From Rapana venosa (Eukaryota > Mollusca > Gastropoda > Neogastropoda > Muricidae): a stretch of DNA of 64,000 nucleotides. The position numbers were made by a program, and so were the translations under genes. This document shows, piece after piece, positions 21,095 to 34,254 of this stretch. Positions within the stretch are counted from its first letter, which is position 1. Each line of letters opens with the position of its first letter. A model generated the notes under the pieces. That model did no database searches and was not told the origin of the DNA. It saw only the letters and a program-made list of their open reading frames with translations. The stretch lies in contig CM054140.1 in NCBI GenBank assembly GCA_028751875.1, positions 27,653,730 to 27,717,729 of the forward strand, given 5' to 3'.

Positions 21095-23080
21095 TCACAG
21101 CCCGAGTTGTTGCCGAGCTGTCTTGGAGGTGGTGTGACGACATGGCTTCCCTGTAGCGTTAGCGGGCAGGGCGGAGAAGAAGAGGAAGTATGGCGGAACA
21201 GCAGTCATGTGATCCCCGCTGTCCGTCAAGAACAAGGTGCGGCAGAACTCTCGCAGCTCCTCTGCCGTCACTGAAGCCTCCGGCTTGGTCACCACACAGG
21301 CACACAGCTCTTGGTGCAGCACAGGGTCAGGCACGGGCACCACCAGCACGCTTTGCACTGCTGGGTGTGTGCTGATGCGAGCTTTCAGCCATCCTGGATG
21401 CAGGAGGAAAGCGCGCCACGCATGCTGGTGAAGGAGGTGGGCAGATGTGACACACAGGTTCTGAGTCCGTGAAGCTTAGGCTACAGTCCCAGTGCGGATC
21501 CTACCATCTGAAGAGTGATCTTCTTGGTGGTCCTCTTCATTGTTGAAATGTAGCTTCAAATGGTATTGTTAAGAGATGTCACGCACAATGACGTGTAAAT
21601 CTCCAGTCTTTCCTTGGCATGGAGCTATACAAGTTTGTCTCTACACATGTACCTTCACTTCCACACTCTGGTAGATGGTTTGTCCCATTGTTCGTCCTAT
21701 TAGATTGTGACAGGATCAAAGACGGTCTTTTCGTCATTGGCCCAGTTCAGAAGAACAAAGAGACGATGATGATGGCTTCATCAGATTCCCCAGTGTGGCT
21801 CCCTTCACGAGACTGGTATGTACAAGGGCTGACAGCCATGGTAGGACAGATGTAGAGATTCCGCAGGTCTCTCACAGAGATACCTCTCGAGAAAGAATTT
21901 GCTGAGCGTAAAGGGGGCAGCAGACGGCACGTTGCACCGCTCTGATCATATCACGCCCAGACATGAGCTGCAGGATCTGTGGGAGAGCCAACTGGCTGAG
22001 ATTTGTAGCAACACGTGTTGTCGCACACCTAGCATTTAGATAACATGCTGGGAATTCCTCCCAACTCCAGCCGCAGCCTGCTATTGTTGACATATTGACA
22101 AGTAGAGCATAAGAGGTAGCTTTGTTTTCTTCTCTTTGCTCTGTGCTTACTTTGAAGAATCCAAAAAACAAGTGATTATGGACTCTGCATCAGAATGATC
22201 TGTGTTCCATTTTTGCGGCTGCCAATTAAGTATTGATGTTGTATTTTGGCCTCCTGGTCAGTTGCTGGTTCAGCCGTTTTAGCATCGAACAAAGGGTTCA
22301 GGAAACATGAGACAAACCAATAGCACTTTAAAATCAGGAAGCCAGAATTGCAAGAAGATGGGATGGGAATAAAGTATTATCAGAAGTTAAGTGAGGGAAC
22401 AGTTTGGAAAGCCTGTGCTTCCAGGGACGGGGTCAGATGCAAGCTCAGGTCCTCTGGAGCATCCTGCAAGAGCCTGATAAACTAGTCCATAGATGATGCG
22501 GCTCGCATGTTCTCAGAAGCTGCTGACCTTTTCCAGGCTTTGCCAAGAGTTAAACAGGGCAAGTTCTGCGCAAAGAGGCAGACTGATTTATGCAACAGGA
22601 TGGTGGGCCAGATCACTGCACTTTCTTTCTCTCAGACTCGATTTGCCAGCACGCCAGGCGGCACCCTTGGGTAGCAGGGGGATCCAGGAGTGACGGCTGT
22701 GCAACTGGGCGTCTTGATGAGAGAATCCAGGAAAATCAGGTCACATCGCCAGAAAGATCTGGCCGTTCTTGGGCCGTGGTCCGGGCCATCATGATGGCAA
22801 AATCAAGGACACCACTCTCTCTGGGTGTGTTGGGAGTGTTACACACACGTCTCCACGTCTGATGCACATCATTCGTCGCTATATGGCTGCGAAACGACCT
22901 TGACTAAGTCGGTAGACATCTGCTCATTTGGTCAGAACTCCACGTATGAGGGGCGGAGTCCACGGAAAATGACAGCTGGCTCTAAGTGTCAGGTTGGGGG
23001 GTGCCCAGTGGTGAAAGCCCCTGGGTACATGTTAAGGTCTCAGATAGTTTGGATGGAGTTTCTGGAAATGAAAGAAATGG
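21095..23080 (-). pseudogene. acyl-CoA synthetase-like copy, heavily frameshifted
   Basis: This is a degraded relative of the gene at 34,255-36,222, collinear over its whole length. The nucleotide match is clear in blocks such as CAGGATCAAAGACGGTCTT near 21,713. The C-terminal end is the best part: 21,095-21,358 reads VVPVPDPVLHQELCACVV, then VTAEELREFC and LPANATGK. This keeps the subdomain that carries the invariant lysine motif of ANL enzymes, which the other copy has lost. The adenylate-forming core is scattered over three frames with many small indels. No introns are apparent, as in the other copy. It may be a pseudogene, a retrocopy or a consensus-damaged paralogue. Confidence 0.85.
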
Positions 23081-23127
23081 AAAAATCAATTTTATGGTGT
23101 TAAAAATTTTTCAAGACACCCCCCTCT

Positions 23128-23232
23128 CTTCTCTTTTCTCCCCTCTCTCTCACTCTCTTCTCTCCTCTCCCTTCTCTCTCTCTCTTCTCTCCTCTCTCTC
23201 TCCTCTCTCTCTCTTCTCTCTCTCTCTTCTTC
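23128..23232. repeat. (CT)n microsatellite
   Basis: An imperfect CTCTCTTCTC tract directly beyond the start of the acyl-CoA synthetase-like copy. Confidence 0.9.
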
Positions 23233-23239
23233 AGGGGCT

Positions 23240-26200
23240 TAAAAACTGTTTTCATCAGTGTAGTTTTTAAAAAATTTGCTTGTAATTTTGCCTTTTGAAA
23301 TCCAAGTGTGTTACAATCTGTGTGTTGGTACAAGATTATGAAAATCTGCCATCTTTAAATCTTTTTTCGACAGAGTAATGCTTTGTGCCAGTGTTTCTTA
23401 ATTTCAGGGCGAAGCGGGTGAAAAAATGTGGCAGCGCGAAGTCTTTAAACCCCTCAAAGTGAAGGGCGGTGTCAGGTAGTTCCCCCTCACCTATTTGCCG
23501 GGGGGGGTTTTTTACGAAATTGGGGAGATGTCGGCAGAACCCAGGGCGAACGCAAGGACAGCAGGGGCCGGCCCAGACCTTGATGAGTGACACCCGAAGA
23601 GTCAGCACTGAAAAGAGGCCAAGAAAACCACCGACGCCCCCAAAGCCAGCTGCAGAACCCCTCTTCGGATGTCTCTCCATGCTGCAAAGCTGAAAAGGAT
23701 GTGGCAGAAGAAAAAGGAGACATCAGGGAGACCCGGGGTTTGCTGTATGCTCTGCAGGGGGAATTCAGTCACTGAAAGGGGAAAGTGCTGCCCTCGGGGG
23801 AAAAGAGATGCTGAAGAGAGAATGCAGGCCCTTGGGGGGAAAACAGCGACCTTTAAAGGGCGCTCAAAAGGGAAACAACCCTGATTTTTTCACTTCCCCG
23901 CAGAAAAAATGAGAGCCAGAAAATGTACAGGGATCAAAAATGACCTTCAGGGGAAACCTGGAGCGATGGTGGGTTACAGTTCAAAGGGTCCACCCCTGAA
24001 CAAGAAGTCAAACGCCCAATTCATGCTGCAATTCTTAGGGACAAAGAGAAAATCTGAAGGCCGCCAAAACAAAAGGGCAGTGTTTGGTTCCGGGGGAGGA
24101 TTTTTCCCTTACGGTCGGGGACCCCGGAAGAAGCTGTCCCCCCCCCGAAAAACCAGGTGAAGGGCACGCCCCATGATCACGCCCACCCCCCAATCGATGG
24201 AACCAATTTTCATTAGGTGGGGGGTACCGACGGACACTTTATAGGGGGGGGGCCCTGCCAATATGACCCCGGTAGCAGAAAGGGTGCACGGGGAAAATGT
24301 GGGAAAAGACAAACGGGACGGACTGTGGGGGGAAACCTGTGGGTAGCGCAGCATCCCCGATGAAAAAACCGGGGTTTTGTGGTGGCTCAGGGGTGGGGAA
24401 AAAATGTAAAAAAACCGGATAAATTTTTGTAACCTTTTTCAAATGTTATTCACCGTGTTTTCTATGGTGTACTGAGTTTGTAAAAATATTGTAAAGGGAA
24501 ACACAACTTTTAGAAGAAGAAGAAAAAAATGATTGTGACCCTTAAACCTGTATCTTTTGATGAATGGAAAGTTGCTGGAGAGTGAAAAATTTTTTTTGGG
24601 GGGGGCGGCCAAAAAAAAAAATTGTTTTTCGACCCACGTGGATTTGTTTAAATCTATGTTTAAGGGCGGGAAAGAAAAGGGAACCCGGGGTGTTAAATGA
24701 TAATTGAAAAAAAATTTGGGGGGTGCCAAAAAGAGAATTTGTTTTTTGAACCCGGAGAAGAATGTCTGTGTTGCGTTTTGAGGGACGGGAAAAAAACTGA
24801 GACAGAGGTTGAAAGGGAAATCTGGTGTGAAGAGGGGATGCAGGGAAAGATTTGATGGTTGTGAGAGACTAAGGTTTGTTTTGGCATTTCTTAAATTAAC
24901 AAAAGGGGTTTTTTTCTCCAAAATGAATGACAAGGAATGCATGTTTATTTATTAAATTCGATTTTCTTTGTTTTGTAGAAACTTTTTTTTGGCGATTTGA
25001 CTTGTTTTACATTTCCGGCTACTCTGTTTTCTATAAACCACCCATAAAGTTACATTACAAGGAAGGTTTTTAAGGTGGCTAATGGTTCTCATTGAAAAAT
25101 TTATTTTTATTTTTAAAGAAATTAAAATGAACACTCGAAATATTTTTTGTTTTTGATTGATAAAGTCTGCTTGGTTAAAGCAAGATTCATTATGTGTGGC
25201 TATGTGCCCCTGAGGGCTCCCCATATTATGCTTATTTTAAAATAAAAAGGGTATTATGAACTTAAGTGTTTTTGTTATCCGCTGAGTCGATGAGGATATG
25301 TATTTTGTTGGTGATCTAAACAGAATTTTTGGATACCCCAAAATTTTGTGTTTGACAGTATGTTAACCCATAAAACCGCCGTTATACCCTGACAGAAATT
25401 AGTAGATACAGTATTTAAATCACATGGCAAAATTTGTTTGCAAAAATGTGTACGTTTTGAACTGTGTGTTTTGAAGGGCATTGTATGGGAAATACGGTTG
25501 GTCATTATAAAAAGTTCGGAAAAAGGAATAGGAAAGATTATTTTTTTGTGTCTTATGATTGTTAACTTTTTGTCTTATCGGCGGAAATTTGTCAGAAGTT
25601 TTGGGAATCTGCTTTCCTTTAGAATTTTATTTGAATTGTAACACAAAAGAAACTTTCAATGAAAAGTATTTTTTTAAAGATCATAGGAAATGCAGACTTA
25701 GAAACACCTAGGGTTCAGGCGTGCTCTGATAAAATCATAAGGTTGCGGGGTAGCCCACAATTGCAAAGACCTCTTACTGTTTTAATGAGTGCCTCGAAGG
25801 GCGGGTGACTGTAAAAAAGAAAAAAAAATTAAAAAAAGGAAGCAATAATAGTGACTGGTATGAAGAGAGTGAAAATTTAAGAAAGGGAAAAGCAAAAAGC
25901 TTCTTAAAAAAATTTGACAGAAAAAGAATAAGGACGACAGATCCCTATTGTAGCAAAGAGAGATAAAATTTGATCAAAAAAAAAGAAAAAGAACATAATG
26001 AGCCTTTTTAGAAAAATTGTGCGTCGTAAATAATCAAAAAAGAATTTTTTTGGGAAACATACACAAAATCCTTTAAAAAAAATCTCCCGTAGTGATTTAA
26101 CCTTTTAAAAATTGGGTTTAAAAATTTTCTTTTTGTTGTTGGGGGAAGGGACAACAACAGAGACACACATGAGTGGGACAAAAACCAGACAATGCTATAT

Positions 26201-26440
26201 ACAATGAGACACGGTTTTTGTCCCAATAATTCCCAATTCAAAAAAAGAGGTTTCTATTTTCGTTAAGAAAGAAAAGAATGGCAAAGCTGGGGCCAATAAT
26301 ATCATTGGGGAAATGTTTAAGATTCTGGAAATCAGGTTGTTGACTTTCTTGTAAAATTTTTTAATCATATTTGACCCGGGATATTTCCGAAACTGAAAAT
26401 TTATTGTGATTCTTTTTTTAAAAAAAGGTCAAAAATAACC
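23240..26440. other. low-quality sequence, no gene assigned
   Basis: From about 23.3 kb the sequence becomes homopolymer-rich. A plus-strand run at 23,690-23,880 (including KAEKDVAEEKGDIRETRG and ALGGKTATFKGRSKG) is charged and repetitive but not recognisable. At 24,590-24,870 two similar blocks of about 130 bp follow each other. Part of 25.4-26.4 kb may be the decayed 5' half of the LINE that follows. Confidence 0.4.
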
Positions 26441-26449
26441 CCGGTAATA

Positions 26450-28060
26450 AGAGGTATGCCCTAATGAGAAGCAGTAAATTTTTGTACAATAATCAACAGA
26501 GACTTCAAGAATGGGAAAAAACATAATTTAACGGGAATACCAAGCAGGATTTTAAAAAATTTATTTACAGTGACCCCTGTTTTTTTTTTTGGCTTTTTAT
26601 ACAAAAAAATTAGCTTTAATGAAGCTTAGTGCTTTTATTGACTTCGAAAAAGCCTTTTATAAAGGGGGAAAAAAAATTTTTGTGGCCCTTCTTTAAAAAA
26701 AAATGGCATAAAAGGTAAACCTTTTGTTTTCATAGTATGTATGTAAAAGTTAAACTGAGTAGATCCGGGGCAATTTGACAGATTACATTAAAATGTACAA
26801 AGGGGGTGTGAAACAAGGGTGACCATCCAATTTTTTTTTTTTTTTCATAAAGATTAGCATTAATGTTTTTAGAAAAGGAAAAAAGCGTATTCTTAGGTCG
26901 ATTTTTGATTTTTTTATACTGTTGCTTGCTGATGACGTGGCTTTAATCTAAAACCAATTGGTTTGCAAACCGCTCAATAATTTTCAAACAAGCGCTTTTT
27001 CATTACATTTAAAAAAATAAACTAAAAAAATATCTTGTTGTATTTAAAAAGGGGGGATTTTTGCTGCAAGGGGAAATTGGGTTTACAAGGATCTGTCTTG
27101 CATTGTCAAAGCATACAAATACTTTGGAAATTTTTTTTTTTCAAACCCGGCTAAGTTTTGTTCTGCATGTTATGATTTTTAATGTAGAGCAAACGTGCAC
27201 GGTTCATTTACAAAAAAATTTTTAGGTTTAAAAAGTAACTCATTGGACTTTTTGAAAAATTTTTTGATTCTCAAATTCAACCCAATTTTTCAGTATGGTG
27301 AGAGTTGTGGGGGGTTTGATAAAATGCGTTTCATTGTAAAAAAGATACATTTTTTTGCATTGAAAAAAACTTGGGGGGGTAGAAATGCACACTCCTAATG
27401 ACTGTGTAGGAGAAAAAAAATAATATCCATTTATATCAATTTAGCTGTAAAATTATCAAATTTGGGTTAAAATTTACAAAATGCGGGATTTGATTTCCCA
27501 AAAAGCATATGAACATACTAAATTTGGGATGCTCGGGCAAAGTAACTGGGGTTTCAAAAATGGTTGAAAAATTGTATATGTTTTGGGTTTTGGTATGTGT
27601 GGTGAAAAAGGGTGGACGGGGTTGAGTTTCTTTAGCCTTCAAGGGGAAAGGGTTTTATTAGTGGGAAGAAGGAAACCTCACCCCAATGATGGGGAAGATT
27701 TTATATTTAAGAACGTTTTGTACTTTGCCCGAGAAAAAACTTATCTTTGTTAAAAACATTTAAGAATTTCAAACATGTAATGGCGGTTTTGAATGGGGTA
27801 TCTGAAATTTCAATACAATTTCAGATCAAACGGACATTGAAGTATCTCATAGCCCAGTATGCAAACAGGAGATTAAAAAAAGAAGTCATTTTGTCGCGCT
27901 GCCTAATTTTCAAAGAACTCCGAGAACAGTAATACCACAAAGTTTTTTAAATTCCCAAGTCTTTCGATTTGCATTATATGGCTCAAAGCATGAACAAACA
28001 GTTTAAAATTTGTCAATTTACTTTACAAGGATTTAAAATTTCGTTCAATATTGTTGTCTT
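26450..28060 (+). pseudogene. LINE reverse transcriptase, plus strand, badly degraded
   Basis: The RT is readable across several frames: AFIDFEKAFY near 26,630-26,660, a GVKQG box near 26,810, LLADDVAL near 26,925-26,945 (the ADD catalytic box), and KYLVVFKKGG near 27,030. Then come FDSQIQPIFQYGESCGGFDK near 27,265-27,325, FLGVEMHTPND near 27,370-27,400, and a C-terminal AQYANRRLKKEVILSRCLIF near 27,850-27,910. Spacing and motifs match the LINE on the minus strand at 41.2-42.6 kb, which has the corresponding FDCQIQPMVQYSAELWGLDP and FLGVSLQTPND. They are therefore probably one family. Frameshifts are dense, partly from homopolymer errors. Confidence 0.75.
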
Positions 28061-28189
28061 GAAATTTTAATTATTTTTTTGTTTTTTTGATTTTTTCATA
28101 TGTAATTTTAAAGCTATTTTTGGGGTTTGTTGTATTTTACCCCCCCATCATGAGGGGCATGGCTTAAAAAATTAAATTATCCCAACTTT

Positions 28190-28215
28190 CTCTCTTCTCT
28201 TTCTTCTTCCTCTCT

Positions 28216-28266
<51 letters not shown>

Positions 28267-28460
28267 TTCTCTTTTGGGCTTTGACATGAAACCAACAATC
28301 ATCATAGTTACTTGGAAACGTTTGGTACCCTTTCTCTTGATTGGGTTTTGGTATTGGTTAAGACATTTATTACAAATCTTTTTGTCAGTCCTATTAATTT
28401 TTTTTGTGGGGCCAATATCCTGTGGTATTGTCCCCCCCCCTCCCCCCCCCCCCCCCTTTT
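28190..28460. repeat. (CT)n tract and nearby poly-C
   Basis: CT/TCTC runs occupy 28,190-28,272, and a C-rich run with few T residues lies at 28,431-28,456. The polyproline frame across it is not a gene. Confidence 0.85.
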
Positions 28461-28469
28461 TCTTCCCTT

Positions 28470-29025
28470 TTGGTTTTTTTCATATACAAAAATAATTCCA
28501 CGTGTTTGGGAGATATGACAATTTTCCCCCGTTACTTAAAGTGAGTTCCTTCAAATGTTTCACAAATTTGGGGTACCTTTGCTGTTTTTTTAAAAACTGT
28601 AGGCACCTGAAATGCTCTTTTTAATAAAAGGGAAAAAAAAGCTAAAAATAATGCTTAATTTTAGCTAAGCTGCACGTGGCTCTTGTACATGATAATTCAC
28701 ATCCCTGAGGATGCCAGTTTCTTTTCTCTTCTCTGTGTTCCCTTTCCAGGTCAGGTCCCTGGTCTTCTCCTGTGCTTACTATATTGCAGAAACTCTGCTC
28801 TTTGGCCTCAGCCAACACATTCCGACCTACTGAGCAGCTCATTTCATTTTACAGGTTGTATGCTTGGTACGTTTGTGTTTTTGTAACCCAAGGTATGCTA
28901 ACATGAATTACCAGATCTTAAACATGCGTGTATGATCTTCTACATGTGTATATACACAAAAGGAATCTAGGCACTGGCAGGTCTGCACTTGAAGTTGACA
29001 TAAGAGATCGTAAAAAATCCCTACC
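28470..29025. other. no gene seen
   Basis: Sequence quality improves after about 28,640, but no protein motif, repeat family or RNA gene can be supported here. Confidence 0.5.
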
Positions 29026-29029
29026 CTCA

Positions 29030-29135
29030 ATTCACCAGATGACGCCACCGAGATTGGAACCCATGGCTTCACGGACTATGGGATTGAAGTTCAATTGTTT
29101 TAGCCACTTGGCTATAGTGTCTGTTGGACGTGAGG
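29030..29135 (-). repeat. tRNA-like SINE head
   Basis: On the minus strand ATAGCCAAGTGGCTAAAACA resembles the A-box half of a tRNA. About 45 bp further, CATGGGTTCCAATCTC resembles a B box. The arms do not pair as a full cloverleaf, so this is a retroposon head and not a tRNA gene. No second copy was recognised in the window. Confidence 0.5.
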
Positions 29136-29493
29136 AGTTTACAATCAGATATAGCCAGAAGAAAAAGCAGTAACAGACTGGTACCCACTTCTCATCATGT
29201 GCAGGTGATTCAACCTCCCCCACTCCCATTTATTAGACTGTACAAAGTTAGCACAACGCAGAAAGAGGCTCTTGTATCTCTAAGGACCTATTGCCTGGCT
29301 CTTACTTAGGTTCTTTATATGCCAATGTAGTTTATACCCAAAACCTGAGGTCACTGTGCAATGAGCATAGTCTCTGACAAGATCATTAGAACAAACATCA
29401 CATTGAACCCATAATGATACACATAAATAGATCAGCCAGTTGGACGGTCAGAAAGTGAGTCAGTCAATGAGAAACGTAAAAAGATCATAATTT

Positions 29494-29700
29494 TAAAAGC
29501 ATGTCAAACAATCTTCATTTTGAAATCATGCAAAACAATCATCATTTAAAAGTATGTAAAACAATCATCATTTAAAAGCATGTCAAAGAATCTTCATTTT
29601 GAAATCATGCAAAACAATCATCATTTAATAGCATGGAAAACAATCATCATTTGAAAGCATGTGAAACAATTATGGTTCGAAAGCATGTAAAGCAATAAAT
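29494..29700. repeat. 26-28-bp minisatellite, eight units
   Basis: Units follow AAAGCATG(T/C)(C/A)AAACAATC with CATTT or TTCATTTTG endings. Units 1-3 (about 80 bp) recur as units 4-6 with few changes, which indicates a higher-order repeat. No unique spacers alternate with the units. Confidence 0.9.
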
Positions 29701-30300
29701 GAGTAAGCAAGGAATGAGCAGTAAGTACATGGGACTGTTACGTACATAAGTAGGTACAGTGGGAAAGTCATTCAGTCATCCAGTAGAGTCATCCTATGTA
29801 GAGTAAGTAGAAAGAAACTCTGGCATCAGAAGAGTGTAGCTTACCTTCAAGCACAATAGGCAGGAGCAAAGGTGGGCACAACTGCATAGGATCCCAAATG
29901 AATCTGTATTTAACAGGGCCTTCAACTTCCTTAGCTGTCAGTTGTGTAGTGACCCACTTACATAGTTAAGGGTGAAACAAACTGTGTCCTTGTTCTTCAT
30001 TTATACCTATGCTCCTGCCATCCCTCTAACTCCCTGTGCCCTTTTATCTCTCTATCTCTCTCTGTCTCTGTCTCTGTCTCACTCTCTCTCTTTGTACAAT
30101 TAGTGCTGATACATAAATTAAAAATTTTCCATGGTCATATGTGCATCTCTTTAAGTTGGCCGATGTGTTATTCTATACAAAATGGATATCTGGTGTCCCA
30201 TTTCTATGCTTAAGCTGCTAATTCCATGCTCAGGCTTGCATACACTTGCACTGACCCAATGTGTGAGTGAGAGAGAGAGAGAGAGTGAGAGAGAGAGAGG
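29701..30300. other. no gene seen; short (CT)n and (GA)n tracts
   Basis: Apart from a TCTCTGTCTC tract at 30,048-30,092 and a GA tract at 30,265-30,299, the 600 bp shows nothing that I can name. Confidence 0.5.
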
Positions 30301-30304
30301 GGTA

Positions 30305-30350
30305 TTTTCTTGTATTCTTTTATTTCAAGGATAAATGAATAAGCACACAT
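30305..30350 (-). repeat. SINE B 3' tail, reversed
   Basis: Read on the minus strand it gives GCACATGTGTGCTTATTC, then ATCCTTGAAATAAAAGAA. This is the same tail as at 13,935-13,975 and 19,350-19,390. Repeat D begins right after it. Confidence 0.7.
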
Positions 30351-30364
30351 GTGCTTTTCTTTTT

Positions 30365-30945
30365 TGTTTTTGCTGCCTCTCTTCTATGACGTTCCTGTCC
30401 TTCTGTTTGAACCACGCATTTCAATCTTACCACCACAGCCATACCCAGATTCATTATATCGAATCCTTAGGGTTTGAAGTCCACAGAAAACCATCAAAAT
30501 CAGGCTGCGTGGGGCCACCAGCCAGTGGGGCCCTACACTGCTGCTGGGTCATTGCATTGCATGGTGATCAATGAAAATGAAGATGACGTAATAATGCTGT
30601 GGTGGAAGTGCATATGCTTTGAGCCTATTTGACAGGGTTGTACTTAACGCTTGCTATCATAATATATCCTGGTGTCATCGGCCTGCTATCATAATATATC
30701 CTGGTGTCGATCGGCCGAGAGATACAGACATCTACAGTGTTGGTCAGGTAATTTGAGCAATGCTCTAAAACTTGCATCCACAAAGTGGATGAGACTCGAC
30801 TGTGTGGTCCCAGTGTTCCCACTGAGTCCACAGCACATTCACTCTGGGTAGGAGCCGGACAGAGTCCGAAAAATCCCTATCACTCTTATGGGATTCAAAT
30901 CAACGACCTTCCCTTTTTTTAACCCAAGGTGCTAACGATCAACAT
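30365..30945 (-). mobile_element. repeat D, nearly full copy
   Basis: It matches 15,715-16,540 in order, with an internal deletion of about 250 bp. Shared blocks include GTGGGGCCACCAGCCAG, GGAAGTGCATATGCTTTGAG and CAGTGTTGGTCAGGTAATTT. A short local duplication (CTATCATAATATATCCTGGT) appears twice at 30,652-30,710. The tRNA-like head lies at the right end. Confidence 0.85.
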
Positions 30946-30949
30946 GGAT

Positions 30950-33900
30950 TTGTTTTGAAGTTCTTTCCATCGTCCCTTGAAGGGGGTTGTGTGGGTTTGT
31001 TGTTGGTGTTGTGGTGGTTTTGGGTGGTGGGTGTGTTTGTTTTGGTTTGGGGTTGTTTGTTTTTTTTTGGTGTTGTTGTATTAATTACCTAAAACGGGAT
31101 AAAATTTCAGTTTGAGGATTAAAGGGGCACACACAAAATAAGGACCTATGTTTCAAGTTCTGGCCAGTCATTATGAACCCCCAAAAAAAATTGAAAATCT
31201 CCCCAACTTTATAATTTCAAATCCTTTTCTTTTAAAAACAAAGGTTTACCAAAGCCCAGAAATTTGCTTCCAACACTAGTTAATGTGGGGTTTGGTTGTT
31301 TTTTTTTTGGGGTTGGTTGGGGGGGGGTTTGGTTGTGTTTTTTGTTTTTTTTGGGGGGCTGGGGTTCAGTATAAACCATCCCCACCTTTGGAAAGTTTTT
31401 AAATTCCACTTTATTTCCCCCTTTTTTTATTTTTCCCTTTTTCTTTTTAAAAACTTCTTTTGGTTTTTTCTTTTTGGGCCATTCTCTCTTTGTCGAAAGG
31501 GGACTTAAAGGTTTTCCCAAAAAGCGGATGTGCTTGGGCCTATTGGAAAAGTTCTAACATTTTTCCCTATGACAGAAATTTTGGGGGGGCTGAGTTTCCC
31601 CATTTTTAGTTTCCCCCCCACCTTTTCATTTTTATTGTCCCCTTTCTTTTCCTTTTTTCCCTGCCGGCCTTTCTGGTTTGGTTGCCCTTATTTGGGGAGG
31701 GGCTAATTTCCCCAGGGGCCCGGCCCTTTGAGAATTTGGGTGGTTTTTGGTTCCAGTGGGTTTCAAATCGTTCCTCATCATTTCAGGGCCGGGGGTGATG
31801 GGGGCACAATTGGCTTGGGGAAATTTGGAGGGGATCCCGGGGCCCTTCGGGCTGGGGGGCCGGGGTTTTTCTTGGGGTGTTAAAAAGGGGATGGAAGCAT
31901 CGTATCCAAAGGATTTCTGTTGGGAATTTTTTGGGTTTTTAGGGCCAAATTTTTCTCTCTGGTTGCAAAACCCTTTAAAAATTTGTTTGTAATTTAATTA
32001 CCCAATTTTTTTAAATTTTTAAAAACCACCTTTTAATAGGGTTTTTACTTTTCTCTCACATGTCCACACCGACGCTTGCCCCGTCATTGTTGCAAGGGGG
32101 AAGTTTTTGAGGGCCTTCAAAGAACTATGTGGCTTTTTTCCCTTTTAACTACTGTTTTTCTAAGGGGTGGGAAAAATGGTGGCTTGCCTGTGTTGTAAAT
32201 TATATGGTTTTTTTGTTGCTTTTGTTGTAGTGCCTTGTGGTGTTTTGCTTTGTATTGTATTGCATGTTTGTTTGAATGTTTTGTATTTTCTGTATTGACC
32301 TGTTTTGATTTGTATCAAATTCTTTGAACGGTTTCCCTTAAATAGCAGTCAGGAAATCTGCTATGAAAGACAGGGCTGTGTTGCCCCCTTTTGCGGAAAA
32401 AAATTGGACAGTAGCTTTCAAGGGGCAGGGAATAAGGAATGGCGCCTCAAAAGTAAATTTTCAAATGCAAAACCCTCCCTCATTTCCATCGGTGTTTTTA
32501 AAAGGCAAAAAAGGGACATAATGTGCATGTTAAAGACCCTAAATAATACTTTGTACGCGTTTTGGAAAAAAACTTTTCGCTGTGTTTGGAAAACAAACAT
32601 GTTCGCGTTTTTAAAAATACAAACAAACTAACAATCACCTTTTCCGAAAAGGAGAACCTTGCGGTTAAACTTGCCAAGCACTGGTCTAAAAAATCCCCAG
32701 CCTGCCTCAATGGTGCTCGGGAGTTAAGGGAGAGGCAGGAAGTGAGAGAAAACGGGGACATGTGGGTATGGCCGTTAGGCTTTTTTTCAGGAAAATGGCT
32801 ACAGAGTGTAAGTTTAATTCAGACATTTTTTCGGGGTTGTTGATACTTTTTTTTTTGTATTTCCTCCCGTCGTTCATTTCGAGCTGTTTAATTTTTTTGG
32901 TCATCGTTTGGAAAAGTGGCTTCTGATTTGGGGCTTCAGGTTTCTCCTGGATATTCCTTTTTGCAAATTTTTTGGGTGTTCTTCTCTGCAACACTTTAAG
33001 GTCTTGTTTTCTCTCTTTACCTAGGCTTTTTCCCTTTACCTTCATTCCCGTAGTCCAAAGACCGTGGGGGCCCAATGAAATTTTTTGCAACCGGCTTCCT
33101 CCACTATCCCGGTCCCCTTTCCTCTGTGAAAAAATTTTCCCCTACTCATCCTTTTTCGTGATGGAGATGGCTCTTTTTTAAATGTTTGCAAAAGATATTA
33201 AGCTTATTTATTTAAAAAGTAATATAAGAAATTTTTACTTTAAGTATGACGTGATGACACAAAAATTTTAAAAAATTAAAAAACAAAAACCTAAACAGAC
33301 GGTTTTACAGGTACCAAAAGCAGGGCTATGTAACGACAACCCAAAAAAAAAGAATTTCAAATGACTTTTTTTTTTTTGGTGCAATGGAAAAAAAAGTCAA
33401 TACACATGCTCAAAATGAAACTGTGCTTTTCAATGCCATAATTAACAAAATTGAACAGATCTGAGTTGTGCGTGTAAGGAAGCATGAGAAAAGACTCCTA
33501 GTAAAATTTATTTTGGTGCTGGGAAAAGGCAATTTTTATAAACTTTAAAAAAGCGAAAATTTGTAATAAAAATGGAAATGGGAAAAGATTGTAAAAACAG
33601 CTGTTTTGGCGATTATAAATTTGAAGCTTTATATAAAAAAACAACTGTAATGAGACAAAAAAACCCCAAATTAAAATAATTTCGTAAACACGTTAGAAAA
33701 ATACGCACCCCAAACAACACACAACAAACCCCCACAACCACACACCACACACACACACACTGTGTTGGCCAAGTCAAAAGTAAATGAAGTGACTACCATT
33801 TTTCAAGGACAAAGTGCTCAAGTTTCCGCACTCTTAATGCAAAACATCATGGGAAAAGCTCCCCTTTTCTAGGTCACAAAGGTTTTTTTCATTTGTTTTT

Positions 33901-34250
33901 GGAGATTTTCCTGTCGTAAAATTTTTTCCCTAAAATTTTTACTGCCATCCCCCTTTTTTTTCATTTCAAATTTTGTCACAAGCATGTTTGTTTATGATTT
34001 GCTTTTTTTAATACTTTTTGTTTCTTCTTTATGCCCGAACACTTATTTTCAATTTAATTTCTCCCATTTTCCCCTCCCCTTCAAAAAAAGCCAAAATGGG
34101 ATTTGTTGGTTTGGCTTGGCGATCTTGTTCAATCAAAAAAGTTTGATTGGATGCCAAAAGTGAGTTTCCTGTGGAGATAAGAACATCTGAAACTGCCATA
34201 AAATTTAACTGTCTTGTTTTATTACAATTAGGGTTTTGCTTCCTTTCTAC
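30950..34250. other. low-quality sequence, no gene seen
   Basis: Homopolymers dominate from 30,950. A G/T-rich and then C/T-rich stretch at 31,270-31,450 and many poly-A/poly-T runs give spurious frames on both strands. At 32,300-33,100 the sequence is less distorted but yields no recognisable domain. A CA-rich tract is at 33,715-33,762. Confidence 0.5.
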
Positions 34251-34254
34251 CTGA

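Noticed and set aside
23469..23884. Proline- and lysine-rich gene on the plus strand
   Set aside because: The frame changes repeatedly within a distorted zone and no domain is recognisable. It was kept only as a note in the no-gene stretch.
29494..29700. CRISPR-like regular repeats
   Set aside because: Units are contiguous and diverged, with no unique spacers of constant length, and the genome is animal.
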